A stretch of 64,000 bases of DNA from Mixophyes australis. Lineage: Eukaryota > Chordata > Amphibia > Anura > Limnodynastidae. The notes beneath the pieces are model-generated. The model was not told the DNA's origin. It did not search any database and saw only the letters and a program-made list of their open reading frames with translations. Each line of letters starts with the position of its first letter. The first letter of the stretch is position 1. Both the position numbers and the translations under genes were made by a program. The stretch spans positions 182,015,448 to 182,079,447 of the forward strand of contig JAVHZZ010000005.1 of assembly GCA_036250195.1 (NCBI GenBank). Reading direction: 5' to 3'. Positions 1 to 11,126 of this stretch are shown here, in pieces.

Positions 1-568
1 AGAAGTAGACTAAATCATGATTTCTTTCAGCATCACATATACAGCAATATACAGTGCATTTAGAAATACATTTTAAGACACAGCAGTTTGTCTTCCTGTA
101 CATATACTGAATTATTGTAGACTTAAACATTTTGTACGCAATCAAATCTATCCTGCAACCTGTAACAGTTATTGATCCAAATGCAGCATGCATCAAATAA
201 TTAGCATATGTCTACACACACACATACACATATATGATATTAGCAGTGTTACTAGTACACGTTACTGATTTGTCAAAATACAATATTTCATGAGTTTGGG
301 ATATGATGACCTCACACTAACAAATACCACACCAGTTATTAAAACACAATTTAAATAACTTCCCCAATAGCCAAGAGATTTGAGCATGTCCGAGCAACAT
401 TATATGATTCTCTCCACCCAATCAAAAAATCTCTGGCTTAGAATAATCAATAGGTCTACGATGGGCACAAATATGAAATATATTAAATATACAAACAAAT
501 GACTGAAACCACATTCTTAAAAATCAACATTACAAACAAGTGAAAGCAAATATTTACAGTTAACTTAC

Positions 569-622
569 CATCCTGATATATGGATTTTCTCCCAAACATG
601 TCTGACAAAGAATTGGAAAGTC
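569..622 (-). CDS. RBM22: RBM22 coding exon 2
   Basis: On the minus strand this 54 nt exon is preceded by a polypyrimidine tract and CAG, and followed by GTAAGTTA. It encodes [18 protein letters not shown] in phase 0. The CxxC pair (CQTC) is the first half of the N-terminal zinc-binding region of RBM22. The residues match the vertebrate protein as I remember it. The next exon lies outside the window. Confidence 0.93.
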
Positions 623-895
623 CTGAAAAACATATTTCCACATTAGACTGCATCATCAGTATACTAATATAAATGACCACATTTTTTTTTCTTTTTATTA
701 GGGGTACACTCACTGGTGGGTATGCAGTGTTTTTCCCAGAAAATGTGGCCATCTAGGTGGCATTAAGAAGCAGCCGGGTGGGGGCAGTTGTAGTATATTG
801 CAATAATAATGAAAAATGTTGAAGCTCATTGCCCACACCTGCCAGAACTGGTGGTCAGTGGTCTAACATACACTGCTGGATGTAGTGCTCACATA

Positions 896-1076
896 GGGGC
901 ATATTCAATTCTTCCGTTCCCGCGTCGCGTAAAAACTATTACCGCTATTACGGTAATAGTTAGCTGGATTTCAGATTGCGGCTCAGGGAGCTGCGAGCTG
1001 AAATCCAGCGAGAAAATTACCGTATTAACGTTACCACAGTATTTTCTGCGTTTCCGCCGAGAATTGAATATGCCCC
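896..1076. mobile_element. Palindromic MITE, ATTCAATT family, copy 1
   Basis: It has perfect 17 bp terminal inverted repeats, GGGGCATATTCAATTCT and its complement. Inside are repeated palindromic blocks of the ATTACCGTAAT/ATTACGGTAAT type and a core containing CTCAGGGAGCTGCGAG next to GCTGAAATCCAGC. The flanks both read ATA, a possible 3 bp target duplication, which would suit a PIF/Harbinger relative. It has no coding capacity. Related copies lie at 3556, 6505, 17683 and 25282. Confidence 0.75.
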
Positions 1077-1277
1077 ATAGTGTCTGTTCTAATAGGAGAA
1101 AGAATGGTTGATTCTATTATAATAGGACTCTGTTGAGTTCCAAGAGCCGGGTGGTAAGTAAAAACAGCTGGGTGGAGCACCCGGGAAATAGGTGCTGAGG
1201 AGAACACTGGGTATGGCTATTGTTGGGGCACACAGGTGCATGTTGGTGTAATAGGCTAGTTTATAATTGATTTATGG

Positions 1278-1503
1278 CAGTGTTTCCCAAACTCAGTCCT
1301 CAGGGACCCCTAACAGTGCATGTTTTCCATATCTCCTTGCTTAAGCACAGGTGTAATCATTACTGACTGACACATTGTAATTATACCACCTGTGGATCTG
1401 TTACAATGTGTCAGTCAGTAACGGATACACCTGTGCTTAAGCAAGGAGATATGGAAAACATGCACTGTTAGGGATCCCTGAGGACTGAGTTTGGGAAACA
1501 CTG
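1278..1503. mobile_element. hAT-like palindromic MITE
   Basis: The ends are CAGTGTTTCCCAAACTCAG and its inverse complement, and pairing continues for about 75 bp per arm, so the element folds into one long hairpin around a short loop. The CAGTG terminus followed by TTCCCAA is typical of vertebrate hAT non-autonomous elements. The 8 bp flanks are not clearly identical, so the target duplication has decayed or the end call is slightly off. Confidence 0.75.
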
Positions 1504-3034
1504 ATATGGGATAACAGACTGATGTGTAATCACTGCCAATATCTATTGGATATACCCTCCAAAAACCTGTTGCTCTTGACTCATCAGTTTATCTACAATA
1601 TTGCTGGCTACTAAACTTTGGATAAATGTGTCCTGGCCTGTGAGGAGTGTCATTATACAAGAAGGTCAATAATCGGATCAGTTTAGGCAAAGACAAAGTT
1701 AATTATAAAATTACAATAGAACATTTAAAAAAAAAAAAAAATGCTCCAAATTAACAAAAAATCTCTTATCCACAAAACCTCATGTCCAAACCATTCTGGG
1801 TATCCGATTACATTCTTGTATACTGAGCATTGTATAGTTGTCTACATTACCAAATAACAGATAAAGATAAAATGTTTTGTTACTATAAATTAAATTTTGG
1901 GGGTCTATTTAACAAATGGCAGTGTAAACAAGAGCAAAAGGCTCTTGCACTGCTTTTGCTCTTTAACAAATGGTTATCAGAGAATTCAGATATTGCTATG
2001 GCTTTTACCCCATTAACGGAGCTTGCCGCTGTCCCTGTAGACAGCAACACTAATCAATTTATTAAGCTAAGTTTTTCATAGAAAAGTAACTTCACCTCTG
2101 GATGTCATTACTTGTCTTTTGCAATGGCATCCATCTGAGGCCTCTCCGCATTCCAAACCTGTGAAAGTCCTATACGCTAGCACTACCTCCATTAGCATTC
2201 AGCCAGTGAATGACAGAAAGGCTTTGTGGAAGAAGGCGGTTTTTCGCCAGGTCGAACATTCCAGTCCCAGCATGTTAAATTGTAGTGTTATTTCATGTCT
2301 GCAATACGTATTGATGGTTACTGTTCTGGGGTCTTAAATAGGCACCTATGATTCCAATATTGACAATATCAAATATTATTTTCAGTGTGTGGCAATGTCT
2401 ACGTTTGGATAATTTAATACAACTTCGGAGGTAAAGATGATGGACACCAAGACAAACTTATTATAATTCTTAAATATCAGATATACAGCTTCACAAGCAC
2501 ATAATCCATTACATATTGTGTCTCAATTTTCCCTTTTTTTGAATTTATCATTACATATTAGGGTATAAAAGCTCTAGTTAAGATCTGTATATACTTTTTC
2601 CTGCTTGATAAATTAGACATAGAAACTCAGTGTATGTTACTTTACAAGCATTTAGACATGGATGTGATAAAAACAAGAGAACCCCCGGGAAACGTACAGT
2701 ATGCTACTAGCAATGTTTTTACAATAACTATGGAAGATCATTATTTCTTGTTAATTGTCAGATTATCTAAAACCAAGATGTTCGTTAAAAGATTACGCAC
2801 ATGTCCGAACCTCCTAACAAAGAAAATGAACATGTGAATGATATAAGCACAGCTAACTATACGGGTGAAATCACAGCTTAACCATCCATGTGCACACAGC
2901 ACTCGGAGAGCAGCTGTGGCCTAGTCAGGCTTCTCATCACAGACCACCGGGCTATGCCCGTAGCCAATGGCGGGAGCGGAGACTAGAGTCACCGGTCACC
3001 GACAACACTACACCCCCACAAGCCAGCTACTCAC

Positions 3035-3088
3035 CGCGTCCTCCCAGTTCTGCCGGTTGTACGTATTTGATCCCAGCGACGTTGCCAT
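3035..3088 (-). CDS. RBM22: RBM22 coding exon 1 (start codon)
   Basis: The minus-strand ATG at 3088-3086 opens MATSLGSNTYNRQNWEDA, 18 codons ending at a GTGAGT donor just below 3035. The phase (0) matches exon 2. This is the remembered start of vertebrate RBM22. A longer minus-strand frame runs through the same bases in another phase and is not the gene. Confidence 0.94.
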
Positions 3089-3149
3089 CCTGCTTCAGCC
3101 AAGTCTCCGATACTTCCCAGGCCTGTTTCCTGTACTGAGCATCTACGGG

Positions 3150-3260
3150 AGAATACCAACTGTACGCATGCGCGACCCCAGGAACTAGCGCATGCGCGGC
3201 ACAAAGCAGTTGCTAGGTTTCGTGTTCTAGTACGGTGACGTATGAGTGACGCGTTGCTTC
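3150..3260 (-). promoter_or_regulatory. RBM22 CpG-rich promoter with NRF1-like and CRE-like sites
   Basis: Just upstream of RBM22 exon 1 the sequence turns CpG-rich. It contains two NRF1-type palindromes, ACGCATGCGC at 3164-3173 and GCGCATGCGC at 3188-3197, 24 bp apart. A CRE-like TGACGTAT lies at 3236-3243, with a further GTGACGC close by. Such sites are typical of TATA-less housekeeping promoters. Motifs are seen directly; use as a promoter is inferred from position. Confidence 0.65.
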
Positions 3261-3555
3261 CTTGTCCAACGGTCTGTGAGTGCGCATACATCTAACACTG
3301 ACTGTAAGCACAGTGTATGAGCTGGAGGTTTCTAAACTAGTCTCTTGTGGAGAGTTAGCTTTGACTTAGTTAGCCCTGCAACTTTTTTTTTTTCTCATAC
3401 CAAAGTGTAACTAAACCCAAAAATGCAAATGTACAAAATTAATAATTATAAATTATCTTCTGCAAAATGTTTATGTTTCATTTTATTTTCCCTGCTCTAA
3501 AAAGATGTCACAGACCATTTCAGATCGCCTCGCTCATAAGTTGCGATGTTCTTTA

Positions 3556-3762
3556 GGGGCATATTCAAATGTCTGTTTTACTCGCAAAAGTAACGCGGCG
3601 TTAAGAGTATTACCGGTAATACGGTAATTCTAAGCTAGATTTTAGCTCGCAGCTCCCTGAAAGCCGGCGTTAAAGGTACCGTAATAACGGTAATTACACA
3701 CACTTACTGTAATAATGGTAATTATACACACTATTACCGTAATAAGCCGCGTTACTTTTGTG
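3556..3762. mobile_element. ATTCAATT-family MITE, copy 2 (one end lost)
   Basis: The left end GGGGCATATTCAAAT resembles copy 1. CAAAAGTAACGCGGC at left is mirrored near the right end, but the outermost right inverted repeat is gone. It shares ATTACCGTAATAACGG blocks and the core CTCGCAGCTCCCTGA with the other copies. It abuts an L2-type tail at about 3779, so the right end was probably cut by later LINE insertion. Confidence 0.65.
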
Positions 3763-3778
3763 GGGATGTACTAAACAG

Positions 3779-3808
3779 GTGCTATATAAATAAATGATGA
3801 TAAATAAA
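3779..3808 (+). repeat. Relic of an L2-type 3' tail
   Basis: GTGCTATATAAATAAATGATG, followed by a further ATAAATAAATG, is the 3' terminal signature of L2-tailed elements. It sits directly in front of the 5'-truncated L2 copy that begins at 3808, giving a tail-to-head junction of two L2-type insertions. Confidence 0.55.
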
Positions 3809-6048
3809 TGAGGAAATCTCGCTCCCTCGCTGACTTCCTTCACTTCAAATTCATCCTCTCCTCTTTCTGCTCTGCCCTCTCCCTTGCTAAACACACCTTC
3901 TTTAAATCCCTCATCTCTTCTCAGTCCTCTAATCCCCGCCGCCTCTTCGCAACCTTCAACTCCCTCCTTTCTCCCCCCTCTCCTCCAGTCCCACTTTCCC
4001 TCACCGCTGCTGACTTCGCCATTTTTTTCACTTCCAAAATTGAGGCCATCAGACTTAACATCTCTTCTTCCTCCCCCTCTCCCCCTGCCCCTATTGCTCC
4101 ACCCCCATCCAACACGCAACTCTGGTGCTCCTTCCACCCCACATCTGGCGATGAAGTTCGCTCCCTTATTCTTTCCTCTCCACCCTCCACCTGTCCGCTT
4201 GATCCCATCCCCTCTAACCTCCTTCGTTCTCTCTCTCTTACTGCCTGCTCCTACCTTGCACACCTACTCAACTTATCACTCGCCTCAGGTGTTGTACCCT
4301 CCTCATTCAAACACGCTCTCATCTCTCCCATCCTCAAAAAACCCAATCTTGACCCCACCTCCCTCGCCAACTATCGCCCCATCTCACTTCTCCCCTATGC
4401 CTCCAAATTACTTGAGCGGATAGTCTGCTGTCGCCTCACCAATTACCTCTCAGACAATTCCCTCCTCGACCCTCTCCAATCTGGCTACCGCCCCCTCCAC
4501 TCTACTGAAACCGCCCTGGCCAAAGTCACCAACGACCTCCTCTCAGCCAAATCCAGGGGTCACTTCTCCATACTCATCCTCCTCGACCTCTCTGCGGCCT
4601 TTGACACTGTGGATCACCCCCTCCTTCTGCAAACTCTTCTCTCTCTTGGCCTCTCTGGTTCTGTCCACGCCTGGTTCTGCTCTTATCTCGCCAACCGCAC
4701 CTTCTCTGTCTCCACATCTGGCTCTGCCTCCACCCCTTCCCCTCTCCCGGTTGGTGTCTCCCAGGGCTCTGTTCTCGGCCCCTACTATTCTCGCTCTACA
4801 CTTCCTCACTCGGGACTCTCATCTCCTCCTATGGTCTTCAGTATCACCTCTATGCTGACGACATTCAGCTCTACGTATCTTCTCCTGATCTCTCTCCCAC
4901 TCTCCTCTCTCGTGTATCTGACTGCCTCTCTGCCATCTCCTCCTGGATGTCCTCGCGCTTTCTCAAAATTAATATCTCTAAAACTGAACTAATTGTCTTC
5001 CCTCCCCCCAGGCTCCCCTCTCACCACAACCTCTCCATCGTGGTTAATAATTCAACCATCTCCTCTGTCACCCAGCTCCGCTGCCTGGGTGTCACCCTTG
5101 ACTCCTCTCTCTCTTTTGTCCCCCACATCCAATCTCTAGCCCAAACCTGCCGCTTCCAGCTGCGTAACATTGCCCGCATCCGGCCCTTCCTCTCACAAGA
5201 TGCCACCAAAACCATCATACATGCTCTCATCATCTCCCGCCTCGACTACTGCAACCTTCTCCTTACTGGCCTCCCCCTCTCCCACCTCGCCCCCCTTCGC
5301 TCTGTTCTTAATGCGGCCGCCCGACTCATCTTTCTCTCACGCCGCTCCTCCTCCGCCTCCCCTCTCTACCGTGCCTTACACTGGCTCCCCTTCCCCTACA
5401 GGATCCTTTTCAAGCTCCTCACCACCACTTACAAAGCCCTCTCCCAGTCTACTGCCCCCTACATCTCCAACCTCCTCACCATTCACACCCCTGCCCGCTC
5501 CCTGCGCTCGGCCAACGACCGTCGCCTCTCCTCTACTCTGATCACATCTTCCCACTCCAGAATCCAAGACTTCTCCCGAGCTGCTCCCCTCCACTGGAAC
5601 GACCTCCCTCGCTCCATCCGTCTCTCACCCAGTCTGTGCTCCTTCAAACGGGCACTCAAAACTCACCTGTTCCTCAAAGCCTACCAACAATCCACTTAAC
5701 CCTTACCTCGTTGCACCTTCGCAAACATCCTTCTCTTGTTCTCCCCTCTCTCCACCAGCCCCACCCTTCTCTCCCTTACTTTTATGGCTCCCTCCTGTAC
5801 CTGTTTGTCCACCCTCCCTTAGGATGTGAGCTCGTATGAGCAGGGCCCCTCTCCCCTCCTGTCTCCATACCTGTTCTTCTACTCCATCTTCACTCATATG
5901 TCTGCCCGGAGTTCTGAAGTATTGGTACTTTGTGTTTATTGCTGTGTACTATGTCACCCTGTATGGTCTCCTGTTTGTATTATGTACGGCGCTGCGGAAA
6001 CCTTGTGGCGCCTAACAAATAAATGATAATAATAATAATAATAATAAT
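3808..6048 (+). mobile_element. L2-type LINE, 5'-truncated, one frameshift in RT
   Basis: Non-LTR retrotransposon encoding reverse transcriptase; the endonuclease part upstream is absent. The first frame (3808-4992) carries the motif series [15 protein letters not shown] and [13 protein letters not shown] and reaches [10 protein letters not shown] at about 4780. One base seems lost there in a run of Cs, and the rest of RT continues in the next frame: YADD at 4851-4862, [10 protein letters not shown], then the C-terminal RT/thumb region to the stop at 5699. The 3' UTR ends in a GCGCTGCGG...AATAAATG signature and an (ATA)n tail at 6027-6048. Apart from the frameshift the RT is unbroken, so the copy looks young. 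Clade (L2 rather than CR1) is from motif memory. Confidence 0.88.
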
Positions 6049-6059
6049 CAGAGAAAAGG

Positions 6060-6930
6060 ATGATCATCATCAACATTTATATAGCGCCAACATATTCTGT
6101 AGCGCTTTACAATCGGGGACAAATACAGTAATAAACAAACTGGGTAGAACAGCCAACTTGTGCAGAACGGAATTGTCGAGTTGGGAGATATTTTGAGGAA
6201 AATGAGAATATATATATGTTGGTGCAGCTTTGTTGAAGGCCTTGCAGATTAGTAAAAGTATTTTATATTGGATTCGGTAAAAAACGGAACCAGTGTAGAG
6301 ACAGAGTGATTCAGCAGACGAATAGCAATTTGCAAGGAAAATTAATTTAGCCGTGCTGAGATTTGAGTCTGTTATGGGGAAGACCAGTAAGGAGGGAATT
6401 GCGGGAGATGATAAGTGCACTAAGGTTTTTGCAGTGTCTTGTATAAGATATGTGTGTATTCTGGAAATGTTTTTTAGATGTATGTAACATGATTTAGATA
6501 TTTAGGCCGATTCAATTCTGCCACGAATAACGTGGCGTTAGCAGTATTACCATTAATATGGTAAAACTGCACATAATTACCCTTAATACGGTAATTTCAA
6601 CGCTGGATTTTTACTCAAGATGAAATCCAGGTTAGAATTACTGTATTAACGGTAATACTGTAAACGCCGCATTATTCGTGGCGGAATTGAATCGGCCCCA
6701 TAGACTCGATGTGGGGAACAAAGGATAGTTCTGAGTCAAGGATCACACCTAAGCAAAGAACTTGAGGGGTGGGGTTTAAGGTCATATTGTCAACAGAAAT
6801 AGAAATGTCAGGTATGCTTTTGTTGGTGGGTGGGAATATTATTGATTCTGTTTTAGAAAGATTGAGTTTGAGTTGGCGAGAGGACATCCAGGAAAAAATA
6901 GCAAAAAGACATTCTGTAACACAGGACAAA
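6060..6930 (-). mobile_element. Minus-strand L2-type LINE relic split by a MITE
   Basis: The plus strand starts with ATCATCATCAACATTTATAT, followed by AGCGCC, the complement of an L2 tail, so the element lies in reverse. Minus-strand reading of 6929-6690 gives FSWMSSRQLKLNLSKTESII and CLGVILDSELSFVPHI, the conserved post-YADD RT region. The part at 6070-6420 contains a weaker match to the RT C-terminus. A MITE at 6505-6697 interrupts it. There are many stops; it is non-functional. Confidence 0.7.
6505..6697. mobile_element. ATTCAATT-family MITE, copy 3
   Basis: The terminal inverted repeats are GGCCGATTCAATTCTGCC at left and its near-perfect inverse at right, extending to about 26 bp. The outer bases GGCCG differ from the GGGGCAT of copies 1 and 2, yet the ATTCAATT block, ATTACC/GGTAAT palindromes and ATGAAATCCAGG core are shared. 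It is inserted in the minus-strand L2 relic. Confidence 0.72.
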
Positions 6931-7019
6931 ACAGATGCAGAGAGTCTGAAAACCAGTCACGGATACCCAGCCTATCTCAGATACAGTAATCTGAACAGCT
7001 GGCCGTGACTTGAGTTACC

Positions 7020-7600
7020 TTGGGGTCATTCAATATCAAATCAACAAAGGGTTTCAAACTGACCATTTCAGATTGTAATGAAATTTGGTATAATAAATGC
7101 TGCCATAGGTGTAAGGAAAACCCCCAAATCATAAGCTGATATGTGCACTGGCTTTGAAGTTATATGCCTTTAAAGTAGCACTTTTTTAACAAAAAACTTG
7201 CTTTTAACGTTTTTTTACAATTGCATTTGTAGCTCTCCTGATTGAGCTAGAGTTGGGCAATGTCTCATTTTAAACCTCTTTTTATAGGCTTTCATATGAT
7301 ATATAACACAGCATCATGTTTCAATCAGAAAATGAAAAATGTAAAATTTTCAAAATCAAAAGTTTGATTTTCTCAAAACGCCATATTTTACATTTTTGAA
7401 AAACATCTCAAAAATTGTTCACACTGTTGTTAATAAACCCCCACAGTTTTATTTTGGTATCATAATGGGATCATCTCCTACAGGAGCTTTCATTTTGGAC
7501 TGTTTGTTAAAATAATGAAAATGAGAACTGTCTAGGCCTGTTTATTACTTTTAATTTATCTTCTTAAACAATCCCTTTGATGTATATTATGTACAATGAC
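7020..7600. other. Unassigned AT-rich intergenic stretch
   Basis: No coding frame of note, inverted ends or tandem repeats are seen. It contains AAAATTTTACA-like runs and a near self-complementary patch around 7340-7400. It may be an old repeat, but I cannot name a family. Confidence 0.3.
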
Positions 7601-7679
7601 ACATTATGTTAAATAGTGAAATATTTAAAACATTTGCGATAATTTTATGCCTTTCACATAGTTTAAGAAAGCTTACTAC

Positions 7680-7995
7680 AGATCATTACCTTATCTGTGT
7701 GGAGTTTGTATGTTCTCCCTGTGTTTGCGTGGGTTTCCTCCGGGTGTTTCGGTTTCCTCCCACACTCCAAAAACATACTAGTAGGTTAATTGGCTACTAT
7801 CAAAATTGACCCTAGTCTCTACCTGTCTGTCTGTCTCCCTCTCTGTCTGTGTGTGAGTGTGTGTCTATATTAGGGAATTTAGACTGTGAGCTCCAGTGGG
7901 GCAGGGACAGATGTGAATGAGTTCTCTGTACAGCGCTGCGGAATCAGTGGCGCTATATAAATAAATGGTGATGATGATGATGATGATGATGATCA
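7680..7995 (+). mobile_element. L2-tailed SINE or short L2 3' end
   Basis: It carries the block GTTTGTATGTTCTCCCTGTG plus TGGGTTTCCTCCGGGTG that is widespread in fish and frog genomes. After a TCTGTCTG-rich stretch comes the tail GCGCTGCGGAATCAGTGGCG, with AATAAATGG and (TGA)n ending at about 7993. The tail equals that of the L2 copies, so it was mobilised by L2 machinery. Whether it is a SINE or a truncated LINE is open. Confidence 0.7.
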
Positions 7996-8631
7996 TTACC
8001 ATTTGGTGCTGCTGCTCTGGATGGATGGTGCTACTTGATGGGTTGGAACTGCCTGAAGGCTTCATCTGTTTTTAGTATTTCCATTTTAGAAAGGGTGTAC
8101 ATTTGACCTGTTGGAGTTAAGGGATTCACCTTACACATAACATTTACCATAGTGATCCATAAAACATTGGGTATTCCTTGGGTATGATAAAGATGGTGAT
8201 GGACCAGCTGGATTGAGAAATGTCAGTCACTTCATTGATGGTTTCATCTTTCTCCAGAATAAATGCGAGCCACCATTTCTTACCATAGACAGCAGTTACA
8301 TAACCTCTGATGTCAGCAAGTGGGAGCTGATACTACATTATCTTGAGGAACTGAACAATAACCTTCTTGCTCTTTTCGAACTGTCCCAAGTTGTTTTCTG
8401 CATCTCGCACAAACTTTTGCAACTTTTGGTATTTCAGAAAATAATTTACACATCCATTCTGAAACAGCTATCAACCCCTTCTTATTAGAAGTATGATTAG
8501 CCTTTTTAAATGAGTTAAAACAATAAGGTACCTGTCACTTTCCTTCATCTTTCTTTTTCTTTTCTTCTCTAAACCAATTTAAACACCAACCATTGCAAAC
8601 ACTGCTCTAAACCAATTTAAACACCACAGCA

Positions 8632-9260
8632 GGCTTGGACTGGGCTGTCGGGGAGTTGGGGAAGTAATTCCCATGATACTCTGCTGAGGGGTGAGGGGCA
8701 GGGTTTCCAACTCTGAAATGAAAAAGAAGCAACCACTAAGTGAAAAACAAGCCCAAAACAATCCTAAAAAAAGCCAAAAATTAATTATTTTTTATTTATG
8801 ATACAAATATCAAGATAATATTAATAGTAATGGAATCTGCAGCAGTTTCTGCAGTTACAGTAACAAAAGATGAAGATTCAGGAGTTATAGCTGCACTTTA
8901 TTGATTTGTTTTCTCTGTATACTACGATAAATCCCTAGCTTTACACTATAATTACACACATCATGTTCTATCTGGTCGCATATATACTCTCCATATCTAC
9001 TGCATACAACACAGACAGGCTCCCCCAAGATGAGCCAACGCTGAAGTTTACCTACCAATACCTGAGGTCACGCCCACGTAAGAGACCAGCAGCGTCCTTA
9101 CACTGACTAAAGCGTTATTATACACAAGGCAATAAAGTTTTTTTTTTTTAAAAAATAAATGTTGTGAAGCCCAAAAACCCGCGACCACCAGAAAAACCCA
9201 GCAACTCTAAAAAAAAACAAGCCCAATTCCGCTTGTTATAAGCGGAATTGGCAACTATGG
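8632..9260. mobile_element. Degraded DNA-transposon sequence
   Basis: CAGGCTTGGACTGGGCTGTC at about 8632 and CAGGGTTTCCAACTCTGA at about 8698 look like hAT-type termini. GCGGAATTGGCAACTAT at about 9243 could be an opposite end. The matches are imperfect, no target duplication was found, and no transposase frame is seen. This is a tentative call. The 8090-8620 stretch before it shows nothing. Confidence 0.35.
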
Positions 9261-9569
9261 TGAGGGGAGCATGTGCTGAGCTCTGATTGGAGGAGCCCAT
9301 CACATGCTCCTCTGACCCGTGGAGATCAGCAGCAGCCTCATGGACTGTGCCTTCTCTTCTCTGCATGGCCGGGTGACTGAGTCTTCTTCTTGGTTATAGA
9401 ATGTTGCTCCCAGTCTGCTGTCTCCCTCCCTCCCAGCACCCATTCTCCAAGTTGCTGTTCCTCCCAGTGAAGAGGAGCCGATAGGAGTCAAAGAAGAGAG
9501 AAGACAGAAGAAAGAAGCGGAGAAAAGAAGAAGTACAGTAATGCAGAAAAATAGGGGTAGAGGAGGAGA

Positions 9570-9895
9570 GGATGCCACAGAAATTGGGGGGGAAGGGTGG
9601 TTGCCACAGAAATTGGGGGGAAAATAGGATGCAACTGAAATAGGGGGGAGAGGGGATGCCACAAAAATCGAGGGGAAGTGGGGATGCAACAGAAATGGGG
9701 GGGTGGAGAGGGGATGCCACAGAAATCAGGTGGAAGAGGAGATTCAACAGAAATGGGGGGGAGGAGAGAAATCGGGAGGAAGAGTGGATGCCCCAGAAAA
9801 CGGGGCAAAGAGGGGTTGCAACAGAAATTGGGGGTGGGATGCCACAGAAACTGGATAGGGGGAGGAGATAATTCTACATAACAGCAGGGGGGAGG
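9570..9895. repeat. Purine-rich minisatellite
   Basis: About ten imperfect units of the form GGATGCCACAGAAATTGGGGGG, length roughly 25-36 bp, vary mainly in the G-run. The asymmetry leaves open frames on the complementary strand rich in Pro, Phe and Ser; these are tandem-repeat artefacts, not genes. Runs of five to seven Gs could form G-quadruplexes. Confidence 0.8.
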
Positions 9896-9899
9896 GAAG

Positions 9900-11110
9900 C
9901 ATGCTACTGAAAACGATCCACAAATAATCCTCAATAACGTTTGCAAAGTTCAGCTAAAAGGTTAAAATTACTTGTACTTTTCCTGTATTTTAAGTATTTG
10001 TTGATGTTTGCCTTTGCAGTTGTTTCTCTGCTTAGTAATGTCCCAAATCAATGAATGAGGGAAATAGAAATCAAATTCGTTAGTAGTAAACTATTTAAAA
10101 CCAGAGACATCAAAATGATCATTTCCTGGGGAATTCATAAATTTAATATAAAAAACATTTTAACATCATTCTGGCTCTTGTAATGCCATGTTGGTTTTAA
10201 TTCTAATCAGTGACTTATTAAGAAAAAAAACTAGTATATTTATGGCCAGGAAACCTAAAATACAAATAGTTTTCACAAATTTGTCTGTAAACTTTTTGGG
10301 AAAAATAACTAAATATTGTTGAGATACATTTGTGATCACAGGGAAGATTTCTTTCTCCCTATGGGTGGCAGACATGACTAGAGCTTCCTTGCGTCCTATC
10401 TAGAACAGTCCCCTCTTTCTCCCAGAACAATCCCAACTGTATTCCATACACTGTTCACCTTTGTGGCTTTGTGGACAAAGGGGTTGAGGAGTGCATGCCA
10501 CAGATGTAAAGTTAATTATATTAATAGACAGCAACAGAGGAGAGCCAAGTAGTGGGCAAATACTAAAAAAATAAATGGTTGCTCAATCATTGTTTATTTC
10601 TTAAAATCTTGTAGCAGAAAGGTATGTGGGAAAAAAGCTGGTTGGCAAGGGGGCTTTTGAGATGAAAGCAGTTTGGCAGGGAAGCATCTTTTGTAAAAGC
10701 AAGTGGGCTGGGGAGGATGTGAGAAAATCTGACTTGGGGCACCTACAGCAGTGGAGAGAGATAAGCTAGTGGGCAGGGGGACATGTACAGTGTTATTATG
10801 CGGTTAGCATGTTTGACAACAGCTGATGGGCATGGGGTGGCATATGTGAGAATAGGTGGTGAGCAGATGGACATGTGTGAGAAAAGTTGGTGGGCAGTGG
10901 GGGACATGTGTAATGTGTGTGATGTCAACTTTTTTTTATGTTCTGCAATCTAGTATATGGAGCCTACCCTCTAGACATCCTGTGTTTGCTCCTGGGCGCA
11001 AGGTGAAGTCTGGACAGCATTCTGCGTAAGACATCAGTACATCTGGACATCCGTGCATTTGAGCTCCAGTCTTACCAGCCAGCCAGGAGGAGATACGAGT
11101 TATTATTTTT
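9900..11110. other. Intergenic, with diverged ~60 bp repeat
   Basis: 9900-10590 shows nothing recognisable. From about 10600 to 10920 there are loosely repeated phrases such as ACATGTGTGAGAAAAG and GGTGGGCAG, suggesting an old minisatellite. It may belong to the same degraded DNA transposon whose other end is at 12741, now split by the LTR at 11127. Confidence 0.35.
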
Positions 11111-11126
11111 ATTTAAGAAATGTCAA

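Larger units (their letters stand above)
569..3088 (-). other. RBM22: RBM22 gene, 5' part (coding exons 1-2 and intron 1)
   Basis: RBM22 is a conserved spliceosome component (Cwc2/Ecm2-like in yeast) that contacts U6 and pre-mRNA near the catalytic centre through zinc-finger and RRM domains. Only the first 36 codons are visible, in two exons at 3035-3088 and 569-622, reading right to left. Both splice phases are 0, and the two exon products join into the N-terminus I remember for vertebrate RBM22. The RRM and proline-rich tail must lie left of position 1. Intron 1 (623-3034) holds two MITEs (896-1076 and 1278-1503) and otherwise nothing recognised. Positions 1-568 belong to intron 2, where I see no exon. 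The gene is divergent from RIOK1. Confidence 0.9.

Noticed and set aside
3694..4263. 189-codon minus-strand Gly/Arg/Glu-rich frame
   Set aside because: Antisense shadow of the L2 RT coding strand.
9300..9946. Pro/Phe-rich minus-strand frames
   Set aside because: Complement of a purine-rich minisatellite; overlapping frames in all phases.
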